From Citricoccus sp. K5 (GTDB taxonomy: Bacteria > Actinomycetota > Actinomycetes > Actinomycetales > Micrococcaceae), in assembly GCF_902506195.1 (NCBI RefSeq), contig NZ_LR732817.1, forward strand, positions 1,254,909 to 1,318,908: a DNA stretch of 64,000 bases, written 5' to 3'. Each line of letters opens with the position of its first letter. Within the stretch, counting starts at the first letter, position 1. A program made the position numbers and the translations under genes. Under the pieces are notes generated by a model. The model did no database searches. It was not told the origin of the DNA and was given only the letters and a program-made list of their open reading frames with translations. Below are positions 35,784-45,262 of this stretch, piece after piece.

Positions 35784-36469
35784 GCCACGCCATGCCCCAC
35801 CACGCGGAGCACTCCCGCGGCATCCACATCCACCCATCCATCCTGTCGGCCGACTTCGCCCGGCTGGCCGAGGAACTCGCGCGGATCCGGAACGCCGACG
35901 CCGTACACGTGGATGTCATGGACAACCACTTCGTGCCGAACCTGACGCTCGGTCTGCCGGTGGTCCAGGCCATCCGCCGGGCCACCGACCTGCCGCTGGA
36001 CGTGCACCTGATGATCCAGGACGCCGATCGCTGGGCGCCCGCCTACGCGGAGGCCGGCGCCCATTCCGTGACCTTCCATGCCGAGGCGGCCGGGGCGCCT
36101 ATCCGGCTGGCCCGGGAACTGCGCTCACACGGGGCCAAGGCGGGCATGGCGCTGAAGCCGGCGACCGCCGTCGAGCCCTATCTGGACATGCTCGAGGAAC
36201 TGGACCTGCTGTTGCTCATGACCGTGGAACCGGGTTTCGGCGGCCAGCCTTTCCTCGACGTGGTCCTGCCCAAGATCCGGCGAGCCCGGGAAGCTCTGGA
36301 CGGTTCCGGTGTGCCGGTCGCCCTACAGGTGGACGGCGGCGTCACCCGGGACACCATCATGCGCGCCGCCGAGGCCGGCGCGGACGTGTTCGTGGCGGGC
36401 TCGGCCGTCTACGGGGCAGAGGACCCCGAGGCCGCAATTGACGAATTGCGAAGCGCCCCGCTCCGCTGA
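35780..36469 (+). CDS. rpe: Ribulose-phosphate 3-epimerase
   Basis: Pentose-phosphate pathway epimerase, 229 residues, TIM barrel. Motifs: [27 protein letters not shown] with metal His/Asp, [19 protein letters not shown], and VDGGVTRDT. The GTG at 35780 overlaps the rsmB stop and has GGTGGAG upstream. It ends the def-fmt-rsmB-rpe operon; 38 bases later the FMN riboswitch begins, although rpe also supplies the ribulose-5-phosphate pathway used by RibBA. Confidence 0.95.
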   Translation: MSHAMPHHAEHSRGIHIHPSILSADFARLAEELARIRNADAVHVDVMDNHFVPNLTLGLPVVQAIRRATDLPLDVHLMIQDADRWAPAYAEAGAHSVTFHAEAAGAPIRLARELRSHGAKAGMALKPATAVEPYLDMLEELDLLLLMTVEPGFGGQPFLDVVLPKIRRAREALDGSGVPVALQVDGGVTRDTIMRAAEAGADVFVAGSAVYGAEDPEAAIDELRSAPLR

Positions 36470-36507
36470 AGGCGGACACGGGGATGCGTTGTGGCACAAT
36501 CGTGTCA

Positions 36508-36650
36508 ACGTGCTCCGGGGTCGGTGTAAATCCGAACCGGCGGTCAAAGTCCGCGACCCGCGCGTCGACCCACACCCGTGGCCATCGACCAGCGGTTGAA
36601 CCGGTGGAATTCCGGTACCGACAGTTAAAGTCTGGATGGGAGAAGCACGT
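36508..36650 (+). promoter_or_regulatory. FMN riboswitch (RFN element)
   Basis: The closing stem is ACGTGCT (36508-36514) with AGCACGT (36644-36650). Between them lie the conserved FMN-aptamer blocks GGGGTCGGTGTAAATCC, CCGGCGGTCAAAGTCC, GGTGGAATTCCGGTACCGAC and GTTAAAGTCTGGATGGGAGA. The downstream 125 bases contain a GGTAGCC/GGCTACC hairpin (36684-36703) that may serve as expression platform, and the ribM ribosome-binding site. It should turn down ribM-ribDEBAH when FMN is high. Confidence 0.96.
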
Positions 36651-36775
36651 GCAGCACCGCCGTTCCGGTGGGTGTGGTTTCGCGGTAGCCGTTTCGGGCT
36701 ACCCGGGATCGCTCCATGGGAGGGGCGAATCCGCAGCATGATCCCCCGGAGCCGCCGCGTTCCGAAGGAGGATTC

Positions 36776-37483
36776 ATGGATTTCATGCGGTGGCTCGTCG
36801 AACTCTTCAATTGGTACATCCCGGTCGCCGGCGGCGGCCTGTTGATGCGAGAAGTGGTCGGCAACATCTTCGGTCTGGCCTCGGCCCTGGGCGGCATGCG
36901 CCGCAAGGTCTGGGCCTGGCCCATCGGCATCATCGGCAACGTCATCCTGCTCACGGTGTTCCTGTCCAGCCTGTTCGGCGGGGCGGACGCCGCGAACCTG
37001 CTGGGCCAGGCCGGTCGCCAGATCATGTTCATCACCGTCTCGGTCTACGGCTGGGTGCAATGGCGCCGCGCCAAGGCCGAACGCGCCGGTGACGACACGG
37101 CGATCGCGCCCCAGTGGGCCGGGCTGAAGGCCCGCATCGGGATCGTGGCGGCCATGGTGATCGGCACCCTGGCCCTCACTCCGCTGTTCACGGCGCTGGG
37201 GTCCTACGAGCCGGTCTGGGCGGATGCGTGGACCTTCGTCGGCTCGCTCATCGCCACCTACGGCATGGCCCGTGGCTGGGTCGAGTTCTGGCTGGTGTGG
37301 GTGGCGGTCGACGTCGTGGGGGTGCCGCTGCTCTTCAGCGCGGGCTACTACGCCAGTGCGTTCATGTACATGTTCTACGGGGCCTTCACCCTCGTCGGCT
37401 TCTTCGTCTGGGTGCATGCCAAGGCGAATGAGAAGCCCGAGGTCGAGACGGTCATGCCGGATCCGACGGTGCGTGTCCCATGA
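36776..37483 (+). CDS. ribM: Riboflavin transporter RibM (PnuC family)
   Basis: A 235-residue integral membrane protein of the PnuC fold, with about seven hydrophobic segments and the family pieces WPIGIIGNVILL, SVYGWVQWRR and FWLVWVAVDVVGVPLLF. Its place directly under an FMN riboswitch and before ribD identifies it as the RibM/PnuX riboflavin importer known in Corynebacterium and Streptomyces rather than a nicotinamide riboside carrier. The ATG at 36776 follows AAGGAGG closely. Its stop overlaps the ribD ATG. Confidence 0.9.
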   Translation: MDFMRWLVELFNWYIPVAGGGLLMREVVGNIFGLASALGGMRRKVWAWPIGIIGNVILLTVFLSSLFGGADAANLLGQAGRQIMFITVSVYGWVQWRRAKAERAGDDTAIAPQWAGLKARIGIVAAMVIGTLALTPLFTALGSYEPVWADAWTFVGSLIATYGMARGWVEFWLVWVAVDVVGVPLLFSAGYYASAFMYMFYGAFTLVGFFVWVHAKANEKPEVETVMPDPTVRVP

Positions 37484-38679
37484 GCGCATCTGACAGCGTC
37501 ACTGCCGGTCACCATGCTGCCGGTCCCGAGGAGGCCCTGGCCCTGGCCGTGGCGCAGGCCCTACGCGGGACCCGAGGTGCCAATCCGCTCGTGGGGGCGA
37601 TCATCACCGCCTCGGACGGCCGGGTGCTCGCCTCCGGATACCACCGCGGCCGCGGCACCGCCCATGCCGAGGTCGAGGCCCTGGCCGGATTGCGCGGATT
37701 CGGTGGCTCCAGTGGCTTCAGTGGCCTCAAAGAGTCCACCGAGTCCACCGAGTCCACTGAGTCCACGAGGATCGATCCCGCCGACACCACGCTGTGGATC
37801 ACCCTGGAGCCCTGCGACCACACCGGCACCACCGGCCCCTGCACCGAAGCCATCCTGGCCTCGGGGATCCGGAGGGTGCGGTACGCGGTGGCGGACCCCA
37901 CCGGGCTCGACGGCGGCGGCGCGGCCCGGCTGCGCAGCGCCGGGCTGGACGTGGCGCAGGTCGACGCGGATCAGGTGCGGCGTGCCGGGGCGGTCAACCT
38001 CAATCGACGCTGGACGCTGGCGCGCGACAGCGGACGTCCCTTCGTGACGGCACATCTCGCCCAGTCCCTGGACGGCCGCGTGGCAGCCGCCGACGGCACC
38101 AGCCAGTGGATCACCGGACCAGAGGCCCGGCGGCATGCCCACCGGGTGCGCTCCCGGGTGGACGCGATCATCGTCGGGACCGGGACCGTGCTCGCGGACG
38201 ATCCGCGGCTGACGGCACGGGATGAGGACGGCCATGACCTGCTCCGCCAGCCGGTCCCGGTGGTGCAGGGCCGTAGGGCCGTTCCCGCCGGGGCGGCCCT
38301 ACGGGGTGGCGCCTCCTGGCTCCATGTCGAGAGCCATGACCCTCAGGTGGTCCTGGATCAACTGACCGCCGGAAACGTCGCCGAAGGCAACACCGAACGC
38401 CCCTCCGTCTCCACCTCGTGGCCCCACGGAGGGACCAGTCCAGGCCATGTCCTGATCGAGGGCGGCCCCACCGTGCTGTCGGCCTGGATGGGGGCCGGCC
38501 TCGTCGATGAGCTGTTCCTCTACCAGGCCCCTCTGGTCCTCGGCTCCGGCCCGGCCGGACTCGACCTGCCCCAGCACACCACCCTGTCCCATGCCCTGCG
38601 CCTGACGCTGGACGCAGCCGAGAACGGCGCCGTCAGCCGGCTCGGGGACGACGTCCTGCTCCACTATGCGGCCCTTTAG
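37480..38679 (+). CDS. ribD: Bifunctional pyrimidine deaminase/reductase RibD
   Basis: Second and third steps of riboflavin synthesis. The 399-residue enzyme has an N-terminal zinc deaminase domain (TAHAEVEAL and LEPCDHTGTTGPCTEAI) and a C-terminal reductase domain (PFVTAHLAQSLDGRVA, GTGTVLADDPRLTARD, LIEGGPTVLSAWM). A short EST repeat and a Gly/Ser stretch interrupt the deaminase domain between the HAE and PCxxC motifs. Coupled to ribM by ATGA. Confidence 0.95.
   Translation: MSASDSVTAGHHAAGPEEALALAVAQALRGTRGANPLVGAIITASDGRVLASGYHRGRGTAHAEVEALAGLRGFGGSSGFSGLKESTESTESTESTRIDPADTTLWITLEPCDHTGTTGPCTEAILASGIRRVRYAVADPTGLDGGGAARLRSAGLDVAQVDADQVRRAGAVNLNRRWTLARDSGRPFVTAHLAQSLDGRVAAADGTSQWITGPEARRHAHRVRSRVDAIIVGTGTVLADDPRLTARDEDGHDLLRQPVPVVQGRRAVPAGAALRGGASWLHVESHDPQVVLDQLTAGNVAEGNTERPSVSTSWPHGGTSPGHVLIEGGPTVLSAWMGAGLVDELFLYQAPLVLGSGPAGLDLPQHTTLSHALRLTLDAAENGAVSRLGDDVLLHYAAL
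37732..37767 (+). repeat. Four 9-bp coding repeats in ribD
   Basis: GAGTCCACC, GAGTCCACC, GAGTCCACT, GAGTCCACG encode four EST units between the two zinc motifs of the deaminase domain, at a loop position. Confidence 0.88.
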
Positions 38680-38740
38680 ATGCAGAGGCGCGAGCTGCAC
38701 AGACCCCATGACCCATCACGGACCTCCCGGAGGGAACACC

Positions 38741-39493
38741 ATGTTTACCGGAATCATCACTGAACTCGGCACCATCACCGAGCTCGAACACCGCCCGGAC
38801 CACGACTCGGCGCGGCTCACCATCCACGCACCGGCCTCGAGTGTCGATCTTCCTCTCGGCGGATCCCTCGCTGTCAACGGCACCTGCCTCACCGCCACGG
38901 CGGTGTCCATGACCGATGGCGCCAGCACGGAGGGCCTGAAGCCCGGCTCCGTCGTCGTCGACGTCATCGGTGAGACGCTGCGCCGGACCGCCATCGGCGA
39001 CCTGCAGGCGGGGGACCGGGTCAACCTGGAACGCTGCATGCCGGCCTCGGGCCGCTTCGACGGCCATATCGTGCAGGGCCATGTCGACGGCACCGGGACC
39101 ATCGCCAAGATCGAGGTCCACGGATCGTGGCGCCAGGTCCGCATCGCCCTGCCCTCCGGGCTGGGCCGCTACGTCGCCGAGAAGGGGTCCATCGCCGTTG
39201 ACGGTGTCTCCCTGACCGTCACGGCCGTCAATGACGTGAACCGGGCTTCGGAGTCAGAAACCCTGTCCGGGGCACCGTCCGGAGCCATCAACGACTGGTT
39301 CGAGATCGGTCTCATCCCCGCCACCCTGGCCGAGACCACTCTCGGTACCCGCAGCCTGGGGGACCGGGTCAACCTCGAGGTCGATGTGGTGGCCAAGTAC
39401 GCCGCCCGGCTGACGGACCATGATCGTGCCAGTGCCAGTGCCAGTGCCAGTGCCAGTACCAGTGCCACCGCAGGGCAGGAGGTGACGGGATGA
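38741..39493 (+). CDS. ribE: Riboflavin synthase alpha chain
   Basis: Dismutates two lumazines to riboflavin. The 250-residue protein starts with the canonical MFTGIITELGTI, has the internally repeated barrels (MPASGRFDGHIVQGHVDGTGTI; EKGSIAVDGVSLTVTAV) and ends in an Ala/Ser repeat tail. The ATG at 38741 has GGAGGGA upstream; a longer in-frame extension to 38666 lacks similarity. 61 bases separate it from ribD, the largest gap in the rib operon. The stop overlaps the ribBA ATG. Some authors call this gene ribC. Confidence 0.95.
   Translation: MFTGIITELGTITELEHRPDHDSARLTIHAPASSVDLPLGGSLAVNGTCLTATAVSMTDGASTEGLKPGSVVVDVIGETLRRTAIGDLQAGDRVNLERCMPASGRFDGHIVQGHVDGTGTIAKIEVHGSWRQVRIALPSGLGRYVAEKGSIAVDGVSLTVTAVNDVNRASESETLSGAPSGAINDWFEIGLIPATLAETTLGTRSLGDRVNLEVDVVAKYAARLTDHDRASASASASASTSATAGQEVTG
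39428..39469 (+). repeat. 6-bp repeat at the ribE 3' end
   Basis: GCCAGT is repeated five times in a row, followed by ACCAGT and GCCACC, encoding an (Ala-Ser) tail beyond the folded domain of riboflavin synthase. Confidence 0.9.
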
Positions 39494-40974
39494 GGTCCCC
39501 AGCGCAGCCGACTGAGGCCCAGCCGAATCAGGCTGCACCGAACCAGGCAGCATCAAACCAGGCAGCACCGAACCAACCATCGATCCAGCACCCGATCCAG
39601 CTGGACTCGATCGAGAAGGCGATTGCGGCCATCTCGGCCGGGCGGGCCGTCGTCGTGGTGGATGACGCAGACCGTGAGAATGAGGGCGACATCGTCTTCG
39701 CCGCGGACGCCGCCACCCCGGAGATCGTGGCCCTGACCGTGCGCTACACCTCCGGAGTGCTGTGCGCGCCGATGCCGGCCGACGTCGCCGAACGCCTGGA
39801 CCTTCCGCCCATGACCGCGCGCAACGAGGACCCCAAGGGAACCGCGTACACGGTGTCCTGTGATGCGATCGCCGGCACCACCACGGGCATCTCCGCCGCG
39901 GACCGCGCGACCACGCTCAAGGTGCTGGCCGACCCCTCGGCCACCGCCAACCTGGTCAGCCGCCCCGGGCATGTCTTCCCGCTGGTGGCGGCGGCCGGCG
40001 GCGTGGCCGAGCGGCGCGGACACACCGAGGCGGCCGTGGAACTGAGCCGGCTCGCCGGTCGGACCCCGGTGGGGGCCATCGCGGAACTCGTCAATGACGA
40101 CGGCTCCATGATGCGCCTGCCCGGCCTGCGCCGTTTCGCCGATCGGCACCGGTTGCCACTGGTCTCGATCGAGGACCTCGTCGCGTATCTGGCGACCGAA
40201 GGCGACGAACACCGTGACGAGCACCGAGTGGTTCCGGGTCTCGAGCGCGCTGTGGAGCCAGCGGACGAACCCGACACCAGCACGCCGACGGTGAACCTGC
40301 CCACCCGCTACGGCACGTTCCAGGTGTCCGTCCATCCCGAACAGGAGACCGGCGCCGAACATGTGGTGCTCCAGGCGCCGGGTGCCGGGACCACCGGGCT
40401 GGACGTCGCGGCTCCGCTCGTCCGGTTGCATTCCGAGTGCCTGACGGGGGACGTCTTCGGTTCGGAACGCTGTGACTGCGGCGCCCAACTCGACCATGCC
40501 CTGCGGCAGGCGATGGCCGAGGGTGGAACGGTGATCTACCTCCGCGGCCATGAGGGGCGGGGGATCGGCCTGGCCAACAAGATCCTGGCCTACGCACTGC
40601 AGGACTCCGGACTCGACACCGTCGCCGCGAACGAGCATCTCGGCCTGCCCGCCGACGCCCGCAGTTACCGGTCCGCGGCCGCGATCCTGCGCCGGCTTGG
40701 ACTGGACCGCATCCGACTGGTGACCAACAACCCGGACAAGTCACAGCAGCTGGAACGGGAGGGGATCGAGGTGGCGGAGATCGTCCCGAGCCCCGCGCCC
40801 GTCACCGAGCACAACCGCGGCTACCTGACCACCAAGCGGGACCGCATGGCGCACCGGCTCTCCGGTGACCTCGTGCCGCGGCAGGCGAGCACGATGCCCG
40901 GGTCACCGGCCACGTCACCTGCAGCAACATCACCAGTAACCACACCACCCGAAACCACAGGAGATACAGCATGA
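39490..40974 (+). CDS. ribBA: Bifunctional DHBP synthase / GTP cyclohydrolase II
   Basis: Supplies both precursors of riboflavin. The 494-residue product has a 37-residue Asn/Gln/Ala repeat leader, the DHBP synthase domain ([46 protein letters not shown]) and the GTP cyclohydrolase II domain ([20 protein letters not shown] with three zinc cysteines, [12 protein letters not shown]). A second disordered tail rich in Pro/Thr/Ser ends the protein. Starts by ATGA overlap with ribE and ends overlapping ribH. Confidence 0.95.
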   Translation: MRSPAQPTEAQPNQAAPNQAASNQAAPNQPSIQHPIQLDSIEKAIAAISAGRAVVVVDDADRENEGDIVFAADAATPEIVALTVRYTSGVLCAPMPADVAERLDLPPMTARNEDPKGTAYTVSCDAIAGTTTGISAADRATTLKVLADPSATANLVSRPGHVFPLVAAAGGVAERRGHTEAAVELSRLAGRTPVGAIAELVNDDGSMMRLPGLRRFADRHRLPLVSIEDLVAYLATEGDEHRDEHRVVPGLERAVEPADEPDTSTPTVNLPTRYGTFQVSVHPEQETGAEHVVLQAPGAGTTGLDVAAPLVRLHSECLTGDVFGSERCDCGAQLDHALRQAMAEGGTVIYLRGHEGRGIGLANKILAYALQDSGLDTVAANEHLGLPADARSYRSAAAILRRLGLDRIRLVTNNPDKSQQLEREGIEVAEIVPSPAPVTEHNRGYLTTKRDRMAHRLSGDLVPRQASTMPGSPATSPAATSPVTTPPETTGDTA

Positions 40975-41513
40975 GCGGTCACGGAGCACCCCAGGGACTG
41001 GGCGCAGACCTCGGAGAGAAACTGGCGGGGAAACGCACGACGGCGGCCGGCACCACGGACTCGAACGGCCCCCTGCGCGTCGCCGTGGTCGCGGCCCAGT
41101 GGCATGAACAGGTCATGGAGGGGCTGCTGGCCGGCGCCCGTCGGGCGGCCGCCGACGTGGTGTCGGCAGCGCAGCCGATGGCTGGGTCCGGGATCGAGGT
41201 CGAGGAGTTCCGCGTCCCCGGGACCTTCGAACTGCCCGTGGCGGCGGCCCGGCTGGCACCCCGCTTCGACGCGATCGTGGCCCTCGGCGTCGTGATCCGA
41301 GGCGGGACCCCGCACTTCGAGTACGTCTGCTCCGGGGCGACGCAGGGCCTGGTGGACGTGTCCGTGCGCACCGGGACCCCCGTCGGCTTCGGGGTACTGA
41401 CCTGTGACAACGAGGAGCAGGCCCTGGACCGGGCCGGGCTCGAGGGGTCCAGCGAGGACAAGGGGTACGAGGCGTTCCAGGCCGCCGTCCTGACGGAACT
41501 GTCGCTGCGCTGA
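40971..41513 (+). CDS. ribH: 6,7-dimethyl-8-ribityllumazine synthase
   Basis: Penultimate step of riboflavin synthesis; family members form icosahedral or decameric shells. The 180-residue product has [15 protein letters not shown] (a Trp where many members have Phe in the substrate loop), [31 protein letters not shown] with the catalytic His, and [13 protein letters not shown]. The N-terminal 35 residues are extra. ATGA overlap with ribBA. hisE follows after 70 bases. Confidence 0.94.
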   Translation: MSGHGAPQGLGADLGEKLAGKRTTAAGTTDSNGPLRVAVVAAQWHEQVMEGLLAGARRAAADVVSAAQPMAGSGIEVEEFRVPGTFELPVAAARLAPRFDAIVALGVVIRGGTPHFEYVCSGATQGLVDVSVRTGTPVGFGVLTCDNEEQALDRAGLEGSSEDKGYEAFQAAVLTELSLR

Positions 41514-41571
41514 GCGGTGGCTTCGGCGTCACATTGGACGGGCGAGGTCAGAGGTACTGTCCGGCGGTGGC

Positions 41572-41577
41572 TACGCT
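41572..41577 (+). promoter_or_regulatory. Candidate -10 element giving leaderless hisE
   Basis: TACGCT lies exactly 6 bases before the hisE GTG. This is the spacing seen for leaderless actinobacterial transcripts that begin at the start codon. No convincing -35 is seen. Confidence 0.42.
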
Positions 41578-41583
41578 GGGAGG

Positions 41584-41847
41584 GTGAAAACCTTCGATGA
41601 ACTCTTTGCCGAGCTGAGCCGGAAGGCCGAGACCCGGCCGGAAGGGTCCGGGACCGTTGCCGAACTCGACTCCGGAGTCCATGGGATCGGCAAGAAGGTC
41701 GTGGAGGAGGCCGCCGAGGTGTGGATGGCCGCCGAATACGAGTCGAAGGACGAGGCGGCCGAGGAGATCTCCCAGCTGCTCTACCACCTGCAGGTCATGA
41801 TGATCGCCAAGGGCCTGACCCTTGAGGACGTCTACCGCCACCTCTGA
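41584..41847 (+). CDS. hisE: Phosphoribosyl-ATP pyrophosphatase
   Basis: Second step of histidine synthesis. The 87-residue protein is of normal size and has the MazG-like metal motif [32 protein letters not shown] start; the GGGAGG before it touches the start codon and cannot serve as a ribosome-binding site, so leaderless translation is likely. It follows ribH and precedes hisG by 83 bases. Confidence 0.95.
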   Translation: MKTFDELFAELSRKAETRPEGSGTVAELDSGVHGIGKKVVEEAAEVWMAAEYESKDEAAEEISQLLYHLQVMMIAKGLTLEDVYRHL

Positions 41848-41930
41848 GGCGCCCCGGCAAGACGCCGACCGCCTCACCATCCGCCGCGCCACCCACCACA
41901 CCACCCACCACACCAGGAGAACCAGCACGT

Positions 41931-42782
41931 ATGCTGCGCATCGCCGTTCCCAACAAGGGCGCCCTGTCCGAAGCCGCCCGAGACATGCTCCAGGAAGCCG
42001 GATACCTTCAGCGGAGGGACTCCAAGGAACTGGTGATGATGGACCCGGAGAACCAGGTGGAGTTCTTCTACCTGCGGCCCCGTGACATCGCCGTCTACGT
42101 GGGTCAGGGCACCCTGGACATCGGGCTGACCGGGCGCGATCTCTTCCAGGATGCCCAGGTCGGCGGGTCCGCGGAGGAGATCATGGCCCTGGGCTTCGGC
42201 AGGTCCACCTTCCGCTTCGCCGCCCCGGTCGGACGGTTCTCCTCGCAGGCCGAGCTCGAGGGCAAGCGCATCGCCACCAGCTATGACGGGCTGCTCGAGG
42301 ACTACCTCGCCACCCAGTCCGTGAAGCCGGAGATGATCGTGCACCTTGACGGTGCCGTGGAGTCCTCGGTCAACCTGGGCGTGGCGGACGCCATCGCGGA
42401 CGTGGTGGAGACCGGCAGCACGCTCAAGGCTGCCGGCATGGAGACCTTCGGCGAACCGATCATGCGGTCCGAGGCCATCATCATCGGTCAGACCGGGCGC
42501 CGCCCCGAGGGCCTGGATGTGTTGCTGCGGCGCCTGCAGGGTGTCCTGGTGGCCCGCCGCTACGTCATGATCGACTATGACGTGAGCCGCGCGAACCTGG
42601 ACCGGGCCTCGGCCGTGACCCCCGGTCTGGAATCGCCGACCATCTCCCCGCTGCAGGACGAGAACTGGGTCGCAGTCCGTTCCATGGTCAAGAAGGGGGA
42701 CACCAACAAGGTGATGGATGAGCTCTATGACCTCGGCGCCCGCGCCATCCTGGTCTCCGCCATCCACGCCATCCGCATCTGA
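41931..42782 (+). CDS. hisG: ATP phosphoribosyltransferase, long form
   Basis: First, feedback-controlled step of histidine synthesis. The 283-residue product is the long form with a C-terminal regulatory domain, hence not needing HisZ. Marks: [63 protein letters not shown]. hisE lies 83 bases upstream and hisF 25 bases downstream. Confidence 0.96.
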   Translation: MLRIAVPNKGALSEAARDMLQEAGYLQRRDSKELVMMDPENQVEFFYLRPRDIAVYVGQGTLDIGLTGRDLFQDAQVGGSAEEIMALGFGRSTFRFAAPVGRFSSQAELEGKRIATSYDGLLEDYLATQSVKPEMIVHLDGAVESSVNLGVADAIADVVETGSTLKAAGMETFGEPIMRSEAIIIGQTGRRPEGLDVLLRRLQGVLVARRYVMIDYDVSRANLDRASAVTPGLESPTISPLQDENWVAVRSMVKKGDTNKVMDELYDLGARAILVSAIHAIRI

Positions 42783-42807
42783 TCCCGAACCACCCGAGGA
42801 AGTACCC

Positions 42808-43578
42808 ATGCCCGTTGCCGTACGCGTGATCCCCTGCCTGGATGTCGATGCCGGCCGGGTCGTCAAGGGTGTCAACTTCGCGGCCCTGCGGGACGCCGGC
42901 GATCCCGTCGAGCTGGCCCGCCGCTACAACGAGGCCGGCGCCGACGAGCTCACGTTCCTGGATGTCACCGCCTCCACCGCCGACCGTGCGACCACCTACG
43001 AGGTGGTCTCCCAGACCGCCGAGGAGGTGTTCATCCCTCTGACCGTCGGCGGGGGCGTGCGTACCGTGGACGACGTGGACCGGCTGCTGAGGTCCGGCGC
43101 GGACAAGGCGTCCATCAACACCGCGGCCGTGGCCCGGCCGGAGGTCATCAACGAGATCACCCAGCGCTTCGGATCCCAGGTCCTCACCCTGTCCCTCGAC
43201 GCCCGCCGCACGGACGATCCGGCGGTGGGCTCCGGCTACGAGGTCACGACCCACGGCGGGCGGCAGGGCACGGGGATCGACGCCGTCGAGTGGTGCCGGG
43301 AGGCCTCCGAGCGCGGTGTGGGGGAGATCCTGTTGAACTCCATCGACGCCGACGGCACCAAGGAGGGTTTCGACCTGGAGATGATCCGCGCCGTGCGCGC
43401 CGTGACCACCGTTCCCCTCATCGCCTCCGGGGGTGCCGGCGCACCGGAGCACTTCCCGCCGGCCATCGAAGCCGGGGCGGACGCTGTGCTGGCCGCCTCG
43501 ATCTTCCACTTCGGACCCGTGGACATGATCTCCCGGGTCAAGGCCGCCATCAGGGAGGCCGGCTATCCCGTCCGCTAA
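42808..43578 (+). CDS. hisF: Imidazole glycerol phosphate synthase, cyclase subunit
   Basis: TIM-barrel cyclase that acts with HisH. The 256-residue product has [19 protein letters not shown] with the catalytic Asp, [40 protein letters not shown] and [11 protein letters not shown]. The ATG has CGAGGAA upstream. hisH and hisA are elsewhere. It ends the rib-his run. Confidence 0.96.
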   Translation: MPVAVRVIPCLDVDAGRVVKGVNFAALRDAGDPVELARRYNEAGADELTFLDVTASTADRATTYEVVSQTAEEVFIPLTVGGGVRTVDDVDRLLRSGADKASINTAAVARPEVINEITQRFGSQVLTLSLDARRTDDPAVGSGYEVTTHGGRQGTGIDAVEWCREASERGVGEILLNSIDADGTKEGFDLEMIRAVRAVTTVPLIASGGAGAPEHFPPAIEAGADAVLAASIFHFGPVDMISRVKAAIREAGYPVR

Positions 43579-43612
43579 CCGCCCTACCCCTCCGCGTCCC
43601 TCACCGATCGAG

Positions 43613-44521
43613 TTGCAGCGCTTGACCCTCCTGGGCTGGCCGGCCATCGAGTCACAAGAGGTCAACGGCTGGTCAGTGCGCTTCTCGTCCGGCATCACCC
43701 GGCGCGCCAATTCCGTGGTGTCCGCGACGATGCCGGTCTCCGTGGCGGAGATCGAGGCCGCCGTGGATGAAGTCGAGCGGAGAAGCGCCGAGCGCTGGCT
43801 GGCTCCGACCTTCCAGCAGTGGCTGCCGGCGTCGGGATCCTGGCTGGAAGGCCATGCGGAAATTTCTCCGGAGAACACTTCCGAGAACTCTTCAGAGGAC
43901 TCCTCGGGGGTGTCTTCAGCGGGCATCACCATCGCGGCACACCACGTGGAGTCCGAAGCGTTCTTCGAGGGCCAGCACCGCCTGGGCCATCTGTTGGAAC
44001 GCCGCGGTTACGAGGCCGTCGCCCCGACCGGCGTGCTGTGGATGGATCGGGAGGCTCTCCCGGCGGACGCCGAGTGGGACCGGCGCATCCTCGTCAGCGA
44101 CACCCTCAGCGACGAATGGCTGGAGGCCTACATGGGCCGGGACGCGGGCAGCGGACCATCCGGGGACGATTCCGCCAGCCGGATGGTCCACCGCCGCCTG
44201 CTCGGCGGCGGTCGCAGCCGCTTCTACAGCTGCCTGGACGAGGACGGCAACATCGCCGGCGGGGCGAAGGTCTCCCTCGTGACCCCAGAGGGATCCTCGA
44301 ACACCTTCGCGGGAATCTATGCGCTGTGGGTCCGTGAGGACCGGCGCGGGCGGGGACTCTCGGCCCTCCTGTTGGATGCCATCTTCAACCACCTCGTCCG
44401 GCTGGACGTCTCCGGGTGCTGGCTGCAGGTGGAGGAGCGGTCCACGCGGGCGAGAGCCGTCTACCAGGCGGCCGGCTTCTCGACGGTGGCGCGGTACCGG
44501 TACCTCACCCGCGCCCACTGA
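43613..44521 (+). CDS. GNAT family N-acetyltransferase
   Basis: A 302-residue acetyltransferase-fold protein of unknown substrate. It has an N-terminal half of the kind GWSVRFSSGITRRANSV and a C-terminal GNAT core with GIYALWVREDRRGRGLSALLLDAI (acetyl-CoA loop RRGRGLS) and ARAVYQAAGFSTVARYRY. A Ser/Glu-rich insertion (ENTSENSSEDSSGVSS) lies near residue 90. The only start that keeps the conserved N-terminus is TTG at 43613, 34 bases after hisF. TIGR03085 converges from the other side. Confidence 0.8.
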   Translation: MQRLTLLGWPAIESQEVNGWSVRFSSGITRRANSVVSATMPVSVAEIEAAVDEVERRSAERWLAPTFQQWLPASGSWLEGHAEISPENTSENSSEDSSGVSSAGITIAAHHVESEAFFEGQHRLGHLLERRGYEAVAPTGVLWMDREALPADAEWDRRILVSDTLSDEWLEAYMGRDAGSGPSGDDSASRMVHRRLLGGGRSRFYSCLDEDGNIAGGAKVSLVTPEGSSNTFAGIYALWVREDRRGRGLSALLLDAIFNHLVRLDVSGCWLQVEERSTRARAVYQAAGFSTVARYRYLTRAH

Positions 44522-44527
44522 CGCAGC

Positions 44528-45223
44528 TCAGTCCAGCAGCACCAGGGCATGGTCACGGCGGCCGAACGCATGCAGCACGAGTTCCCCGGCCGGACCGGAG
44601 ACGGTCCGGGTCTCCTCGTCCTTGCCGGTGGGGCGCGCCACCAGGCGTTGGCCCGTACTGCGGGCCAGGACGACCCCGGTCGGCTCGGAGCGGTACATCA
44701 TGCGGACCCGGCGGCCGAACTCGGTGAACAGGGCGTTGGCGTAGTCGTCGGCGAGGTGGCGCGGGGCCCAGCGGTCCTGTGCGCGCCGGACGTCCTCGGT
44801 GTGGACGAAGAACTCGAGCAGGTTCGTGGCCTGGGCGGCACGGCGTGCTGCGGTGGACCCCTGGATGGTCTTGGTCAGTCTCGAGGCCCGCGGGTTCTGG
44901 CGCAGCCGCGCCGGTGGCTGCGGCCCGGAGGCCACCCGGTCCACCAGCTGCTGGTAGGCGGGCGGCGAGGACGAGGCGTCGCCGAGTTCCATGGTCTTCC
45001 GCTCCAGGGTGCGGGCCAGGGGACGGAGCACCAGGCCGGCCACGAGCGGCGAACTCTCCCGCAGGACGATATGGGCTGCGAGGTGCTCTGTCTGCCATCC
45101 CTCACACAGGGTCGGCCGGCCGGGACCGGCGGCCAGCAACGACTCGACGAGTGCATCCCGAGAGGCCGCGGTGAAGTCGCGTCCAGGTGTCTGGCCGGTG
45201 GTCCGGTCGGCGTGGTTCCCCAT
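44528..45223 (-). CDS. TIGR03085 family metal-binding protein (mycothiol-dependent/DinB-like superfamily)
   Basis: A 231-residue protein of the DinB_2/maleylpyruvate isomerase-like superfamily. [18 protein letters not shown] carries the metal-binding His in its first helices and [16 protein letters not shown] the second, both typical of TIGR03085. Superfamily members use mycothiol as cosubstrate; this subfamily has no assigned reaction. It is divergent from hisI with only 39 bases between start codons, so their promoters overlap. Confidence 0.82.
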   Translation of the reverse strand: MGNHADRTTGQTPGRDFTAASRDALVESLLAAGPGRPTLCEGWQTEHLAAHIVLRESSPLVAGLVLRPLARTLERKTMELGDASSSPPAYQQLVDRVASGPQPPARLRQNPRASRLTKTIQGSTAARRAAQATNLLEFFVHTEDVRRAQDRWAPRHLADDYANALFTEFGRRVRMMYRSEPTGVVLARSTGQRLVARPTGKDEETRTVSGPAGELVLHAFGRRDHALVLLD

Positions 45224-45248
45224 AACAGGGACAACGCTACACGGAGCC

Positions 45249-45254
45249 TAGACT
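45249..45254 (+). promoter_or_regulatory. Candidate -10 element of hisI-trp operon
   Basis: TAGACT stands 8 bases before the hisI ATG, in the 39-base gap to the divergent gene. There is no ribosome-binding site between, so the transcript may be leaderless or nearly so. Confidence 0.42.
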
Positions 45255-45262
45255 GGATCACC

